Below are positions 7,350 through 16,725 of a stretch of DNA of 20,061 nt, piece after piece. The notes under the pieces were generated by a model. It had not been told where the DNA came from. It saw only the letters and a program-made list of their open reading frames with translations, and ran no database searches. Position 1 is the first letter of the stretch. Every line of letters starts with the position of its first letter. The position numbers were made by a program, and so were the translations under genes. The stretch is taken from assembly GCA_021785115.1 (NCBI GenBank), contig JAJYGO010000126.1:1-20061 (forward strand). Direction: 5' to 3'. This stretch comes from Chloroflexota bacterium (GTDB lineage: Bacteria; Chloroflexota; Limnocylindria; Limnocylindrales; CSP1-4).

Positions 7350-7371
7350 GGTACGCGCCCGGGCGCGTACC
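7350..7371 (+). terminator. Perfect 22-nt palindrome after phoU
   Basis: The sequence GGTACGCGCCC at 7350-7360 is followed directly by its own reverse complement, GGGCGCGTACC, at 7361-7371. As RNA it would fold into a 9-bp stem with a CCGG loop. A flanking GGGGCC (7331-7336) and GGCCCC (7375-7380) could add an outer stem. It lies 31 nt after the phoU stop. There is no U-run, so it may be a factor-independent-like terminator suited to a GC-rich genome, or a binding site for a dimeric regulator of the mini-gene downstream. Confidence 0.45.
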
Positions 7372-7414
7372 ATCGGCCCCACCGGACCGTGATCCGCACA
7401 TCGGGATCGCCAGC

Positions 7415-7606
7415 GTGAAGTCCGCCGAGATCGCTGTCCGGACCGGCCGGCGCCCGGGCCTGTTCGACCTGACCGACCAGTGCGCGCGCTTCGTCGCGGG
7501 GGAGGGCGGCCGCCTGGCGCTCGGTACATGGCAGTCGATCGCGCTGCTCGACACGAACGTCGACAACGACGCGCGAACGGTCCGGCTGAGCTTCGTGCGA
7601 GGCTGA
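7415..7606 (+). pseudogene. yjbQ: YjbQ/UPF0047 protein lacking its middle (63 residues)
   Basis: The first half, with IAVRTGRRPGLFDLTDQCARFV (in two parts, about residues 6-27), resembles the N-terminal strand and helix of YjbQ/UPF0047 proteins (secondary thiamine-phosphate synthase family). The second half, GRLALGTWQSIALLD and then TVRLSFVRG, resembles the family's C-terminal strand pair, usually seen as DGRLxLGTWQ-I. Full-length proteins have about 130-140 residues. Here residue 31 is followed directly by the C-terminal part, so about 70 central residues, including the conserved His-rich segment, are missing while the reading frame is kept. The junction lies near 7499-7510. The start is a GTG with no obvious ribosome binding site. 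It may be a decaying gene or a residual small protein. It sits between the phoU palindrome and the convergent tatA gene. The family match is from memory of its motifs. Confidence 0.6.
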
Positions 7607-7634
7607 GCGCCCGGCCGCAGGGCACGACCGCCGG

Positions 7635-7922
7635 TTATTGGGGCCGCTGGACCTCCGATCCTTCGGCCTCGCGAGGCGCGTCGGCGACGGGTGCGACCGG
7701 CGGCGCCGCGATCGGCGCGGCCGGCGGTGCGGGCGGGGCGGCTACCGGCGGCTGAGCGGGGGGCTGGAGCGAAATGGCATCACGCGTCTCGGTGGTCGCC
7801 TTGCGGAACTCCCGGATCGACTCCCCGAGGCTCTTGCCGACCTCGGGGAGCTTCCCCGGGCCGAGCACGATCAGCACGATGATCAGGAGAAGGATCAGGT
7901 GCCACGGCTGGATGGCTCCCAT
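7635..7922 (-). CDS. tatA: Sec-independent translocase subunit TatA/TatE-like
   Basis: This small membrane protein of 95 residues belongs to the TatA/B family, which forms the pore of the twin-arginine export system for folded proteins. A short N-terminus (MGAIQPWH) leads to one transmembrane helix at about 9-21. It is followed by the diagnostic hinge and amphipathic helix [20 protein letters not shown] (20-39) and RKATTE. The C-terminal 40 residues are a Pro/Ala/Val-rich low-complexity tail. The ATG at 7922 is preceded by AAGGGA about 8 nt upstream; the frame stays open for a long way upstream, but that is antisense to the glucosidase gene and is not coding. No tatB or tatC is nearby, so it stands alone, divergent from the glucosidase gene. 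TatA is favoured over TatB because the helix is short and the tail is not coiled-coil. Confidence 0.88.
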   Translation of the reverse strand: MGAIQPWHLILLLIIVLIVLGPGKLPEVGKSLGESIREFRKATTETRDAISLQPPAQPPVAAPPAPPAAPIAAPPVAPVADAPREAEGSEVQRPQ

Positions 7923-8051
7923 CAGAATTCCCTTCGCGCTACGGATGCCGGGCCTGTGCAGCCTAGCACTCGCCGCCTCCTCGCACGAGCGCGCTGTGGC
8001 AGCCTCACACTCCGCCGGGGCGCCCGGCAGGCCCCGGATTACACTTGTGTC

Positions 8052-8117
8052 GATCGCGGCCGGAGGCGGGAGTGATCGCGATCCGCGGCGGCGCCCGGCG
8101 CGCAGGGGTTGATCGCG
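8052..8117 (+). promoter_or_regulatory. Three GATCGCG repeats upstream of the glucosidase gene
   Basis: GATCGCG occurs at 8052-8058, 8074-8080 and 8111-8117 in the 249-nt divergent region between tatA and the glucosidase gene. The middle copy is part of the palindrome GATCGCGATC (8074-8083). The first two are 22 bp apart, about two helical turns. This could be an operator cluster for a sugar regulator. The heptamer is expected fairly often in such GC-rich DNA (GATCGCG also occurs antisense within phoR), so support is weak. ACAC and GTGT half-sites flank TT at 8041-8050. Confidence 0.2.
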
Positions 8118-8171
8118 GAGCGGCCGGCCGCCAGCTCGCAGCGGCACAGGACAGCGGAGGGACCGCGCGAG

Positions 8172-9773
8172 ATGGCATCCGGCGACTGGTGGCGGCATGC
8201 GGTGATCTACCAGATCTACCCGCGCAGCTTCCAGGACTCGAACGACGACGGCATCGGCGATCTGCCCGGGATCACCAGCCGGCTGGATCACCTGAACGAC
8301 GGGACGCCCGGCTCCCTGGGCGTCGACGCGATCTGGCTCTCGCCGTTCTACCCCTCGCCGATGGCCGACTTCGGCTACGACGTCTCGGACTACTGCAACG
8401 TCGCCCCCGAGTACGGCACGCTGGCCGACTTCGACGAGCTCCTTGCGCAGGCCCACCGGCGCGGCATCCGCGTGCTCGTCGACTTCGTCCCCAACCACAC
8501 CTCCGACCGGCACCCGTGGTTCGAGGCGTCGCGCTCCAGCCGCCACGATCCCCACCGCGACTGGTACGTCTGGCGCGACCCGAAGCCGGACGGATCGCCG
8601 CCCAACAACTGGCGCAGCTACTTCCGGGCCGTGGGCGGGGCCTGGACGTTCGACCAGCGGACCGGCCAGTACTACCTCCATTCTTTCCTCCCCCAGCAGC
8701 CCGACCTGGACTGGTGGAACCCATCGGTCCGAGCGGCGATGCACGACGTGCTGCGCTTCTGGCTGGACCGCGGCGTGGACGGCTTCCGAATCGACGTCGC
8801 ACACAAGATGGCCCGTGACCCCGAGCTGCTGGACAACCCGCCGGAGCTCGCGACGGGCGGGACGGCCCCCGTCCGGCGCCGGGACGAGGACTGGCCGGAG
8901 GTCCACGTGATCCTCCGCGAGTTCCGGAAGCTGCTCGACGGCTACCAGGACCGGATGGCGGTCGGCGAGGTCGGCATCTACGACCCGGCGCGCCTGGTGC
9001 GCTACTTCGGCCAGGCGCAGGACGAGCTCCAGCTGGCGTTCAACTTCGCGTTCCTGGTGCAGCCCTGGAGCGCGGAGGCGTTCCGCGCGTCGGTCGAGCG
9101 ATACCAGGAGGTCCTGCCGGCCGGGGCCTGGCCCACCTACACGCTCTCGAACCACGACAACCCGCGGGCCCGTTCGCGCTACGCCGACGCCGACGACGCC
9201 GCGGCCATGCGCCGCGCCCGGGTCGCCGCGATGCTGCTGCTGACGCTGCGCGGCACGCCGTTCCTCTACTACGGCGAGGAGATCGGGCAGGCCGACGGCG
9301 AGGTGCCGGCGGACCGCGTCGTGGACCGGGACGGGCGGGACCCCGAGCGCACGCCCCTGCAGTGGGACGCCGGCCGGGGCGCCGGCTTCACCACGGGCGA
9401 CCCGTGGCTGCCCATCGGATCGGAGGCGACGATCGTCAACGTCGCGGCCCAGCGGGACGACCCCCGCTCGATGCTGTCGCTGTACCGGCGGCTCATCTGG
9501 TTCCGCCGGCGGTCCGCGGCCCTGCGGGAAGGATCGTACCGGCCGATCGGGCGCGTTCCCGGCGTGTTCGCCTTCCTGCGGGAAGCCGGCCCTGAGCGGC
9601 TCCTGGTGGCGCTCAACTTCGGCCACCCGCGGGCCGTGCTGCGTGTCGCCGACCAGGGGTTGCCCCGCTCCGGCACGCTCGAGATCTCGACCGACCCGGA
9701 CCGCGCGCCGGGCGTCGTCTCGCTCGCGTCGCTCGAGCTCGGGCCGGATGAGGGCGTGGTGGTCCGGCTGTGA
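8172..9773 (+). CDS. GH13 family alpha-glucosidase
   Basis: This glycoside hydrolase family 13 enzyme (533 residues, no signal peptide) likely hydrolyses alpha-1,4 or alpha-1,6 bonds in maltose, isomaltose or related oligosaccharides inside the cell. It starts [26 protein letters not shown], split here as [15 protein letters not shown] and [11 protein letters not shown]. Conserved region I is DFVPNHTS (104-111), region II is GFRIDVAH with nucleophile D208, the acid/base is E266 in VGEVGIYD, and the transition-state stabiliser is D329 in [14 protein letters not shown] (176-184) and FLYYGEEIG are typical of the alpha-glucosidase/oligo-1,6-glucosidase branch. I chose the ATG at 8172, where the domain begins and GGAGGG (8156-8161) lies 10 nt upstream; the frame is open 21 codons further without domain character. 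Exact substrate cannot be fixed. The next gene, pgm, could process the resulting glucose phosphates. Confidence 0.9.
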   Translation: MASGDWWRHAVIYQIYPRSFQDSNDDGIGDLPGITSRLDHLNDGTPGSLGVDAIWLSPFYPSPMADFGYDVSDYCNVAPEYGTLADFDELLAQAHRRGIRVLVDFVPNHTSDRHPWFEASRSSRHDPHRDWYVWRDPKPDGSPPNNWRSYFRAVGGAWTFDQRTGQYYLHSFLPQQPDLDWWNPSVRAAMHDVLRFWLDRGVDGFRIDVAHKMARDPELLDNPPELATGGTAPVRRRDEDWPEVHVILREFRKLLDGYQDRMAVGEVGIYDPARLVRYFGQAQDELQLAFNFAFLVQPWSAEAFRASVERYQEVLPAGAWPTYTLSNHDNPRARSRYADADDAAAMRRARVAAMLLLTLRGTPFLYYGEEIGQADGEVPADRVVDRDGRDPERTPLQWDAGRGAGFTTGDPWLPIGSEATIVNVAAQRDDPRSMLSLYRRLIWFRRRSAALREGSYRPIGRVPGVFAFLREAGPERLLVALNFGHPRAVLRVADQGLPRSGTLEISTDPDRAPGVVSLASLELGPDEGVVVRL

Positions 9774-9840
9774 CGGGTCGGCGCCGTCGCGAGCGGACCT
9801 GCACCGGCGTCCAGGATGGGGGATCCAGGGGGTGGACGGC

Positions 9841-11499
<1,659 letters not shown>

Positions 11500-11505
11500 G
11501 CCGTC

Positions 11506-11540
11506 GGCCCCCGGGCCGCTCGCCCTGCGCCCCGGGGGCC
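11506..11540. terminator. Hairpin between convergent pgm and rhaD
   Basis: Perfect 10-bp arms GGCCCCCGGG (11506-11515) and CCCGGGGGCC (11531-11540) enclose a 15-nt loop. It is centred in the 67-nt gap between two convergent stop codons. No T-run lies on either side. Position and symmetry suggest a bidirectional terminator or convergent-end hairpin. Confidence 0.55.
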
Positions 11541-11566
11541 GTGGCCCGGCGTTCCGTGGAAAGCGG

Positions 11567-12391
11567 TCACAGCACCGTCGTATCCACCCCGAACGCCTCG
11601 ACGACCGCACGCATCTCGCCGGGCGTGAGCCCCTCGGCCTGCCCGCCGTTGACGAGATCCATGTACTCGTAACGGGCCGCGGTCTCCGCGTATTCGATCC
11701 GATCGGCGGCCCGGGTGACCGAGACCGACGAACGGGCCATCACGCCGTGCTTGGCCCACACCACGATCCGGTGCGTCCGAAGGTTCTCCACGTTGGCCTC
11801 CATGAGCGCCGGCGACCCCGGGACCATGAAGGGCAGCAGCCCGATCCCCGTGGGCAGGTTGACGATCGTCTCGGGCTCCCAGCGCATGAGGCGCCGGTTG
11901 AGCCGCTCCTCGTCGCGATACGCCGGGATGTGGCTGAGGTAGACGAGGTGGGGCGGCTGGGCGTGGACCACCGCGTGGAAGTTGGTGCCGGTCCGCTCGA
12001 CCGTGTCGGCGTGGACCGCGAGGTGGGAGTTCCACTCGCTGGTCAGGTTCTCGAAGCGGCGCAGGGGCGAGCTGTGGAGCGTTCCCGTGACCCCATCGGG
12101 GTTCACGCGCACGATACCCAGGTTCGCGGCGGGGTCGGCCGCGATGTCGCGGAGCCGTCTCCCCGAACCGGTCACGATGACCAGGCGACCCGCGAGCTGC
12201 GGCGCCGGGACCGGGAGCGGGATCTCCTCCGCGGCGGGGAAATGCCGCCGGGGGTCGAGCGGCCACCCCACGCAGATCGAGATGTTGCCGGCCGAGCCCT
12301 CGCTGGCATCGATGGCTGCGATCCGCCGGCCGGCCTCGCCGATCGCGGCGAGCAGCTCGTCGAGCTCCGGATAGGGTTCCCTGACGGACAT
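11567..12391 (-). CDS. rhaD: L-rhamnulose-1-phosphate aldolase RhaD
   Basis: This class II aldolase splits L-rhamnulose 1-phosphate into dihydroxyacetone phosphate and L-lactaldehyde. It has 274 residues, the same length as the E. coli enzyme. Landmarks are SEGSAGNIS (30-38), the substrate phosphate region TGSGRRLRD (74-82), catalytic E119 in TSEWNSHLAVH, GIGLLPFMVPGS (182-193) and metal ligand H215 in WAKHGVMA. The metal-binding HxH motif of the family appears here as VVHAQPPHLVYLS: H143 is present, but the second His position is Q145, with another His at 148. The start ATG at 12391 is only 5 nt after the rhaI stop, so translation is probably coupled. It is the last gene of the rhamnose operon and converges on pgm. 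Its place beside kinase, isomerase and mutarotase genes makes the rhamnose assignment firm despite the changed ligand. Confidence 0.9.
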   Translation of the reverse strand: MSVREPYPELDELLAAIGEAGRRIAAIDASEGSAGNISICVGWPLDPRRHFPAAEEIPLPVPAPQLAGRLVIVTGSGRRLRDIAADPAANLGIVRVNPDGVTGTLHSSPLRRFENLTSEWNSHLAVHADTVERTGTNFHAVVHAQPPHLVYLSHIPAYRDEERLNRRLMRWEPETIVNLPTGIGLLPFMVPGSPALMEANVENLRTHRIVVWAKHGVMARSSVSVTRAADRIEYAETAARYEYMDLVNGGQAEGLTPGEMRAVVEAFGVDTTVL

Positions 12392-12396
12392 GCCAC

Positions 12397-13617
12397 TCAG
12401 CCCCAGCCGGCGGCGGATCCGCCGGCGCGCGCGGCGGCTCGCTCCTCGGCCGCGCCGCTCTCGAGATACGCGCGGTAGGGATCCGCCGGCAGGCCACGCG
12501 CGGTCCGCAGCCCGGCAAGCATGGGGCGCACGTCGGTCGCGAACGCGTCGGCGAGCGCCCGGTTGGCCTCCAGCACGTCGCCCGCGGCCTGCGCCGCCAG
12601 CAGCGCCTCTCGATCCACCAGCAGCGCCTTGGCGAACGCCTCCTGGAGGTTCATGACCGAGCGGATCATGGCCGGCATCTTGGGCTCGATGTTGTGGCAC
12701 TGGTCGATCATGTAGACGGTGTCCCGCGCGCAGGCCTGGGCCACGGGGTCCGCGTCATCGCGCATCGCGTTCACCAGCTCGTGGGCGATCCGGAACAGCT
12801 GGTACGGGTCGATGCTGCCGGCCATCAGGTCGTCGTCGCCGTACTTCTTGTCGTTGAGATCGAAGCCGCCCAGGCGCCCCTCGGCGAGCAGCGCGGCCAC
12901 GATCTGCTCGATGTTGACGCCCATCGCGTGGTGGCCGATGTCCACGCACACGGTGGCCCGCTCGCCCACCAGGCGGCTCACCGAGAGCGCCTGGCCCCAG
13001 TCCTGGACGTCGGTGGAGTAGAGCGCCGGCTCGTAGAGCTTGTACTCGAGGAACATCCGGGCGCCGCCCGGCAGGTGCGGGTAGATCTCCTGCAGCGCGT
13101 CCACGAGGCGGTGACGCCGCTGGCGCAGATCGTCCTGGCCGGGGTAGTTGGTCCCGTCGCCGAGCCAGACCTTGACCACCCCCGACCCGGTCCGCGCCGC
13201 GATGTCGCAGCACTCGACGATGGCGGCCACCGCCTTCTCCCGCACCGCCGCCGACGGGTGGCACAGGGACCCCAGCATGTAGTCCTCGTCCTGGAAGGTA
13301 TTGCTGTTGATCCCTCCGATGCGCAGGCCGCGCTCGGCCGCGTAGGCGGCGAGGCCGGCGAAATCGTCGACCCTGTCCCACGGGATGTGGAGCGCGACCG
13401 AGCCGGCGACCCCGGTGTACCGGTTGACCGTGGCCGCGTCGTCGATCTTCTCGAAGACGGTGCGCGGCACCCCGGGCTGCGGGAAGACGCGGAACCGCGT
13501 GCCGGTGTTGACGAACCCCCACGAGGGCAGTTCGATCGCCAGGCCGTTCACGGCCCAGGCGACGCGATCGATGGCCGCCGCGGAGGCGGGTTGGGTGACG
13601 GACACGGGGCTGGACAT
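12397..13617 (-). CDS. rhaI: L-rhamnose isomerase (Pseudomonas stutzeri type)
   Basis: This metal-dependent TIM-barrel isomerase converts L-rhamnose to L-rhamnulose. It resembles the P. stutzeri/Rhizobium-type enzyme more than E. coli RhaA. In the 406-residue protein, catalytic or metal residues appear as H77 in ALHIPWD, E191 and K193 in FLEYKLYEPALY, D226 and H229 in CVDIGHHAMGVN, and D253 in GGFDLNDKKYGDDDL. GGINSNTFQDEDYMLGSLCHP (about 101-121, quoted here only by position for its end) and WLGDGTNYPGQ (151-161) are further family features. The ATG at 13617 is chosen for the AAGGGAG 9 nt upstream; the frame is open 14 codons further without clear support. It lies 38 nt after rhaB and 5 nt before rhaD. 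The last 30 residues are Ala/Arg-rich. Confidence 0.93.
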   Translation of the reverse strand: MSSPVSVTQPASAAAIDRVAWAVNGLAIELPSWGFVNTGTRFRVFPQPGVPRTVFEKIDDAATVNRYTGVAGSVALHIPWDRVDDFAGLAAYAAERGLRIGGINSNTFQDEDYMLGSLCHPSAAVREKAVAAIVECCDIAARTGSGVVKVWLGDGTNYPGQDDLRQRRHRLVDALQEIYPHLPGGARMFLEYKLYEPALYSTDVQDWGQALSVSRLVGERATVCVDIGHHAMGVNIEQIVAALLAEGRLGGFDLNDKKYGDDDLMAGSIDPYQLFRIAHELVNAMRDDADPVAQACARDTVYMIDQCHNIEPKMPAMIRSVMNLQEAFAKALLVDREALLAAQAAGDVLEANRALADAFATDVRPMLAGLRTARGLPADPYRAYLESGAAEERAAARAGGSAAGWG

Positions 13618-13655
13618 GGCGTCGGACTCCCTTCTCGACCGGGTGCCGCTGGACT

Positions 13656-15185
13656 TCACGCTGCGTCAGGTGGCCGTCGCGAGCGCGCGACCGGCGCGAG
13701 CGGGCGGCCGGCGCGGTCTCCGAGCATGGCTGCGAAGCGGGCCCGCGGCTCCGCCCAGTCGCCGCGGGGCTCATAGCCGGTCGCAGGGAACGAGCGGGCG
13801 ACCAGCTGGCGGCCCTCCGCGACGCCGGACAGCTCGCCCAGGGCCATCGCCTGCACGACCAGGTTACCGATCGTGGTCGCCTCCGCCGGGCCCGCCCGCG
13901 CCGGCAGCCCGGTGGCGTCCGCGGTGAGCTGGCACAGGAGCCGGTGGTTGGCCCCGCCCCCGACGACGTGGATCGCCTCCACGTGGCGCCCTGCCGCCGC
14001 GGCGAGCTCGGCCAGCGCCGTCGCGTAGCGGAGCGCAAGGCTCTCGAGGATGACCCGCATCAGGGTTCCGGTGTCGGACGGGACCGGCTGCCCGGTCTCC
14101 CGGCAGAAGGCCCGGACGCGCTCCGGCATGTCGCCAGGGCGCAGGAAGCGCTCGTCGTCGGGGTCGATGAACGCCGTGAAGGCGGGGGCGGCAGCCGCGA
14201 GCCCGGCCAGCTCCTCGTACGACGGGCCGTCGCCCGCCGGCCAGGTGGCCCGGCGGCTCTCCTGCACCAGCCAGAGCCCGGCGACGTTCCGCAGGAGGCG
14301 GACGGTGCCGCCGACGCCGCCCTCGTTCGTCAGATTGGCGGCGCAGCTGGCATCGGTGATCACGGGCGCCGGCACCTCGAGCCCGATGAGCGACCACGTG
14401 CCCGATGAAAGGAACGCCGTCGTCGGGCCGGCGAGCGGCGCGCCCACGACCGCCGACGCCGTGTCGTGGGAGGCGGTGGCGACGACGCGCGCCCCGGAGA
14501 GGCCCGTGTCGGCCGCGACGTCGGGCACGAGCGGTCCGAGAACCGTGGCGGGCTGCACGATCTCCGGCAGGAAGCCGGTGGGAATGCCCAGCCGTCCGAG
14601 CAGAGGTCGTGCCCAGTCGCGGGCGACCGGGTCGAGGAGCTGACTCGTGGTTGCGTTGGTGTACTCGGCGACGGTGCTGCCGCACAGGAAGTGGGCGAAG
14701 AGATCGCCCATCATCAGCAGGCGATCCGCCTGGGCGAGGAGCGGGTCCCGCGCCCGGGCCATCGCCAGGAGCTGGCACAGCGTGTTGATGGGCATGAACT
14801 GGATGCCCGTGGCGCGGTAGATCTCCGCGCGCGGCACCAGGGCCGTGGCTGCCTCCACCATGCCCTCGGTGCGGGCGTCGCGGTAGTGCACGGGGCTGGC
14901 GAGAAGCCGGCCGCGGGCGTCGAGCAGGCCGAAGTCGACGCCCCACGTGTCCACGCCCACCGAGGCGACGGGCCCGCTCGCACTCACGCGCCGGAGTCCT
15001 GCGAGCACCTCGCCGAAGAGCCGCAGAAAGTCCCAGTGCAGGGTCCCGCCCAGGGAGACCGGAGGGTTCGGGAAACGGTGGACGTCGGCGATCGACAGCC
15101 GGTCGCCGTCGAAGGCTCCGACGGCGACGCGTCCGCTCTCGGCACCGAGGTCGAGGGCGACGATCCGCCTCGGCCGGTCAGTCAA
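13656..15185 (-). CDS. rhaB: L-rhamnulokinase RhaB
   Basis: This FGGY-family sugar kinase phosphorylates L-rhamnulose at O1 using ATP. The 509-residue protein begins with the ATP-phosphate loop ALDLGAESGRVAVG (10-23), followed by TLHWDFLRLF, VGVDTWGVDFGLLD (77-89) and HYRDARTEGM. The second domain has ATASHDTASAVVGAP, which contains the catalytic Asp, then FLSSGTWSLIGLE, VVGGGANHRLLCQL and GNLVVQAMALGE. The GVDTWGVDFGLLD and SSGTWSLIG stretches are characteristic of rhamnulokinase. It begins with TTG at 15185 and overlaps the end of rhaM by 8 nt. No ATG or GTG is available near the domain start, so TTG is the only reasonable choice. A weak GAGG lies about 12 nt upstream, which suggests dependence on translation of rhaM. 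rhaI follows after 38 nt. Confidence 0.94.
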   Translation of the reverse strand: MTDRPRRIVALDLGAESGRVAVGAFDGDRLSIADVHRFPNPPVSLGGTLHWDFLRLFGEVLAGLRRVSASGPVASVGVDTWGVDFGLLDARGRLLASPVHYRDARTEGMVEAATALVPRAEIYRATGIQFMPINTLCQLLAMARARDPLLAQADRLLMMGDLFAHFLCGSTVAEYTNATTSQLLDPVARDWARPLLGRLGIPTGFLPEIVQPATVLGPLVPDVAADTGLSGARVVATASHDTASAVVGAPLAGPTTAFLSSGTWSLIGLEVPAPVITDASCAANLTNEGGVGGTVRLLRNVAGLWLVQESRRATWPAGDGPSYEELAGLAAAAPAFTAFIDPDDERFLRPGDMPERVRAFCRETGQPVPSDTGTLMRVILESLALRYATALAELAAAAGRHVEAIHVVGGGANHRLLCQLTADATGLPARAGPAEATTIGNLVVQAMALGELSGVAEGRQLVARSFPATGYEPRGDWAEPRARFAAMLGDRAGRPLAPVARSRRPPDAA

Positions 15186-15492
15186 GGTGGAACACCTCGT
15201 CCAGGCGGCGGTGGAAGCCGGTGGCCGGGTCGATGCAGGGGTCGACCAGGGACGCCATCTCGGCCTGCCAGCGGGCGTTGACCTCCGACGCGTCCATGGT
15301 GCGCCGGAAGCGCTCGAAGTCGTCCACCTCGAAGCAGCCGAACAGGTCGTCGTCCCGCTGGTAGATCGAGTAGTCGTGGCAGCCGGCGGCGCGGAGCGCC
15401 TCGAGCATCTCGGGCCACACGGCCGCGTGGCGCCGGCGATACTCGTCGGCCGCCCCCGGGAGGAGCCTCATGGCGAAGGCGACACGCTCCAT
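15178..15492 (-). CDS. rhaM: L-rhamnose mutarotase
   Basis: This small dimeric enzyme interconverts the alpha and beta anomers of L-rhamnose so that the isomerase receives its preferred form. It has 104 residues, as in E. coli RhaM. The catalytic His22, with Y18 and W26 in the context EYRRRHAAVWPEM (17-29), falls at the same positions as in the E. coli enzyme. YSIYQRDDDLFGCFEVDDF (41-59) and NARWQAEM further match the family. In Rhizobium the orthologue is called rhaU. The ATG at 15492 has GGAGAA 7 nt upstream. It is the first gene after the hairpin that follows rhaS, and its stop codon lies inside the start region of rhaB. Confidence 0.94.
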   Translation of the reverse strand: MERVAFAMRLLPGAADEYRRRHAAVWPEMLEALRAAGCHDYSIYQRDDDLFGCFEVDDFERFRRTMDASEVNARWQAEMASLVDPCIDPATGFHRRLDEVFHLD

Positions 15493-15509
15493 CGAGTGTT
15501 CTCCGGGCA

Positions 15510-15542
15510 GGTTCGGCCCCGGCGCACTGCCGGGGCCGAACC
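15510..15542 (-). terminator. 14-bp hairpin between rhaS and rhaM
   Basis: Perfect arms lie at 15510-15523 (GGTTCGGCCCCGGC) and 15529-15542 (GCCGGGGCCGAACC) with a 5-nt loop. It sits 13 nt after the rhaS stop and about 17 nt before the rhaM start. No U-run follows on the minus strand. Its strength and place suggest partial termination or protection of the upstream mRNA, giving more transport protein than catabolic enzyme. Confidence 0.65.
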
Positions 15543-15555
15543 GAGGATGACGCGA

Positions 15556-16701
15556 TCAGAAGCCGAACGATGCGACGTACTGGTCGATGTTGCTCTTGTT
15601 GAACACGAAGGGCGGGCCGAGCACGACGACGTTGTTGGCGCCGATCGTGTACGGCTGGTTGTTGTTCAGGCCGTTGACCGTGAACGTCTCGCCCTGGGTG
15701 CCCTTGATCTTGCCGGTCACCAGGTCGTAGGCCACGGCGTAGGCGAGGTAGCCCAGGTCGGTCACGTTCCAGAGCGCGAACTCGGGAGACTGGCCGCCCT
15801 TGACGTACGCCTCCATGCCCTTGGGCGTGCCGAGGCCGGTCACGAAGACCTTGCCGGTCTTCCCGGCGGCCTTGACGACCTGCGCGGCGGCCACGATGCC
15901 GACCGTGGTCGGCGCGACGATCACCTTCAGGTTCGGGTGCGCCTGGAGGAGCGCCTGGGCCTGCGTGGTGCTCTGCTGCGGGTCGTCGTTGCCGTAGACC
16001 ACGCCGTCCCAGATCAGGCCCTTGTACTTGGCTTCCTTCATGGTCGTCTGCATGGCCGCGATCCAGGCGTTCTGGTTGGTCGCGGTCTGCGCGGCGGAGA
16101 GCACGGCGATCTCACCGGTGCAGTTCGGCGCGAGGTCGCACGCCATCTGGACCAGGCCCTGGCCGATGCCGTTGGTGTCCGCCTGGTTCACGAAGACGTT
16201 GTACGCGCCGACGGCGGGGCTGGAGTCATAGCCGACCACCTTGACGCCGGCCGCCATCGCGGCCTGCAGGGCCGGTGCGACGGCCGTGGCATCGTCGGCG
16301 GAGATGAGGATGGCGCTGGCGTGCTGGGTGGTCGCCGTCTGGATGAACGGCACCTGCTGGGTCGCGTCGGCCGCGCTGGGGCCGACCTGGGTGACCGATC
16401 CGCCCAGATCGGAGGCGGCCTTCTGCGCGCCCTTGAAGGCGACGTCGAAGTACGGGTTGTTGATCTGCTTGGGGATAACGACGAAGTTGAGGTTCGCCGA
16501 CGACGCGGACGACGCGGCGGCCGGCGCGGATGCCGCGGCGGCCGATGCGGGCGCGGCCGAGGCGGCCTGTGCGGTGGCCGCCGGTGCCGACGTGGCAGGC
16601 ACTGGCGTGGCGGGGGCGGTCGTGGCGGCAGAGCTGCAGGCGCCCGCCACGAGCGCCAGGGTCGCGACCCCGGCGATCACTCGCCGAGAGGGATTGATCA
16701 T
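15556..16701 (-). CDS. rhaS: Rhamnose ABC transporter substrate-binding lipoprotein
   Basis: This is a ribose-type (Peripla_BP_4) sugar-binding protein of 381 residues. The N-terminus (MINPSRRVIAGVATLALVAGAC) is a lipoprotein signal with Cys at about 22; a low-complexity Ala/Pro/Ser/Thr tether runs to about residue 69. The binding domain begins LNFVVIPKQINNPYFDVAF, then has GAQKAASDLGG, ILISADDATAVAPALQAAM, GVKVVGYDSSP and FVNQADTNGIGQGLV, all typical of the sugar-binding fold. Near the C-terminus the domain ends with NVVVLGPPFVFNKSNIDQY. Rhamnose as ligand is inferred from the neighbouring rha genes; the name follows Rhizobium and must not be confused with the E. coli regulator RhaS. GAGGAGGAG lies about 10 nt upstream of the ATG at 16701. 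It follows rhaQ by 24 nt and is followed by a strong hairpin. Confidence 0.9.
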   Translation of the reverse strand: MINPSRRVIAGVATLALVAGACSSAATTAPATPVPATSAPAATAQAASAAPASAAAASAPAAASSASSANLNFVVIPKQINNPYFDVAFKGAQKAASDLGGSVTQVGPSAADATQQVPFIQTATTQHASAILISADDATAVAPALQAAMAAGVKVVGYDSSPAVGAYNVFVNQADTNGIGQGLVQMACDLAPNCTGEIAVLSAAQTATNQNAWIAAMQTTMKEAKYKGLIWDGVVYGNDDPQQSTTQAQALLQAHPNLKVIVAPTTVGIVAAAQVVKAAGKTGKVFVTGLGTPKGMEAYVKGGQSPEFALWNVTDLGYLAYAVAYDLVTGKIKGTQGETFTVNGLNNNQPYTIGANNVVVLGPPFVFNKSNIDQYVASFGF

Positions 16702-16725
16702 CGGACTCTCACTCCTCCTCGAGTT

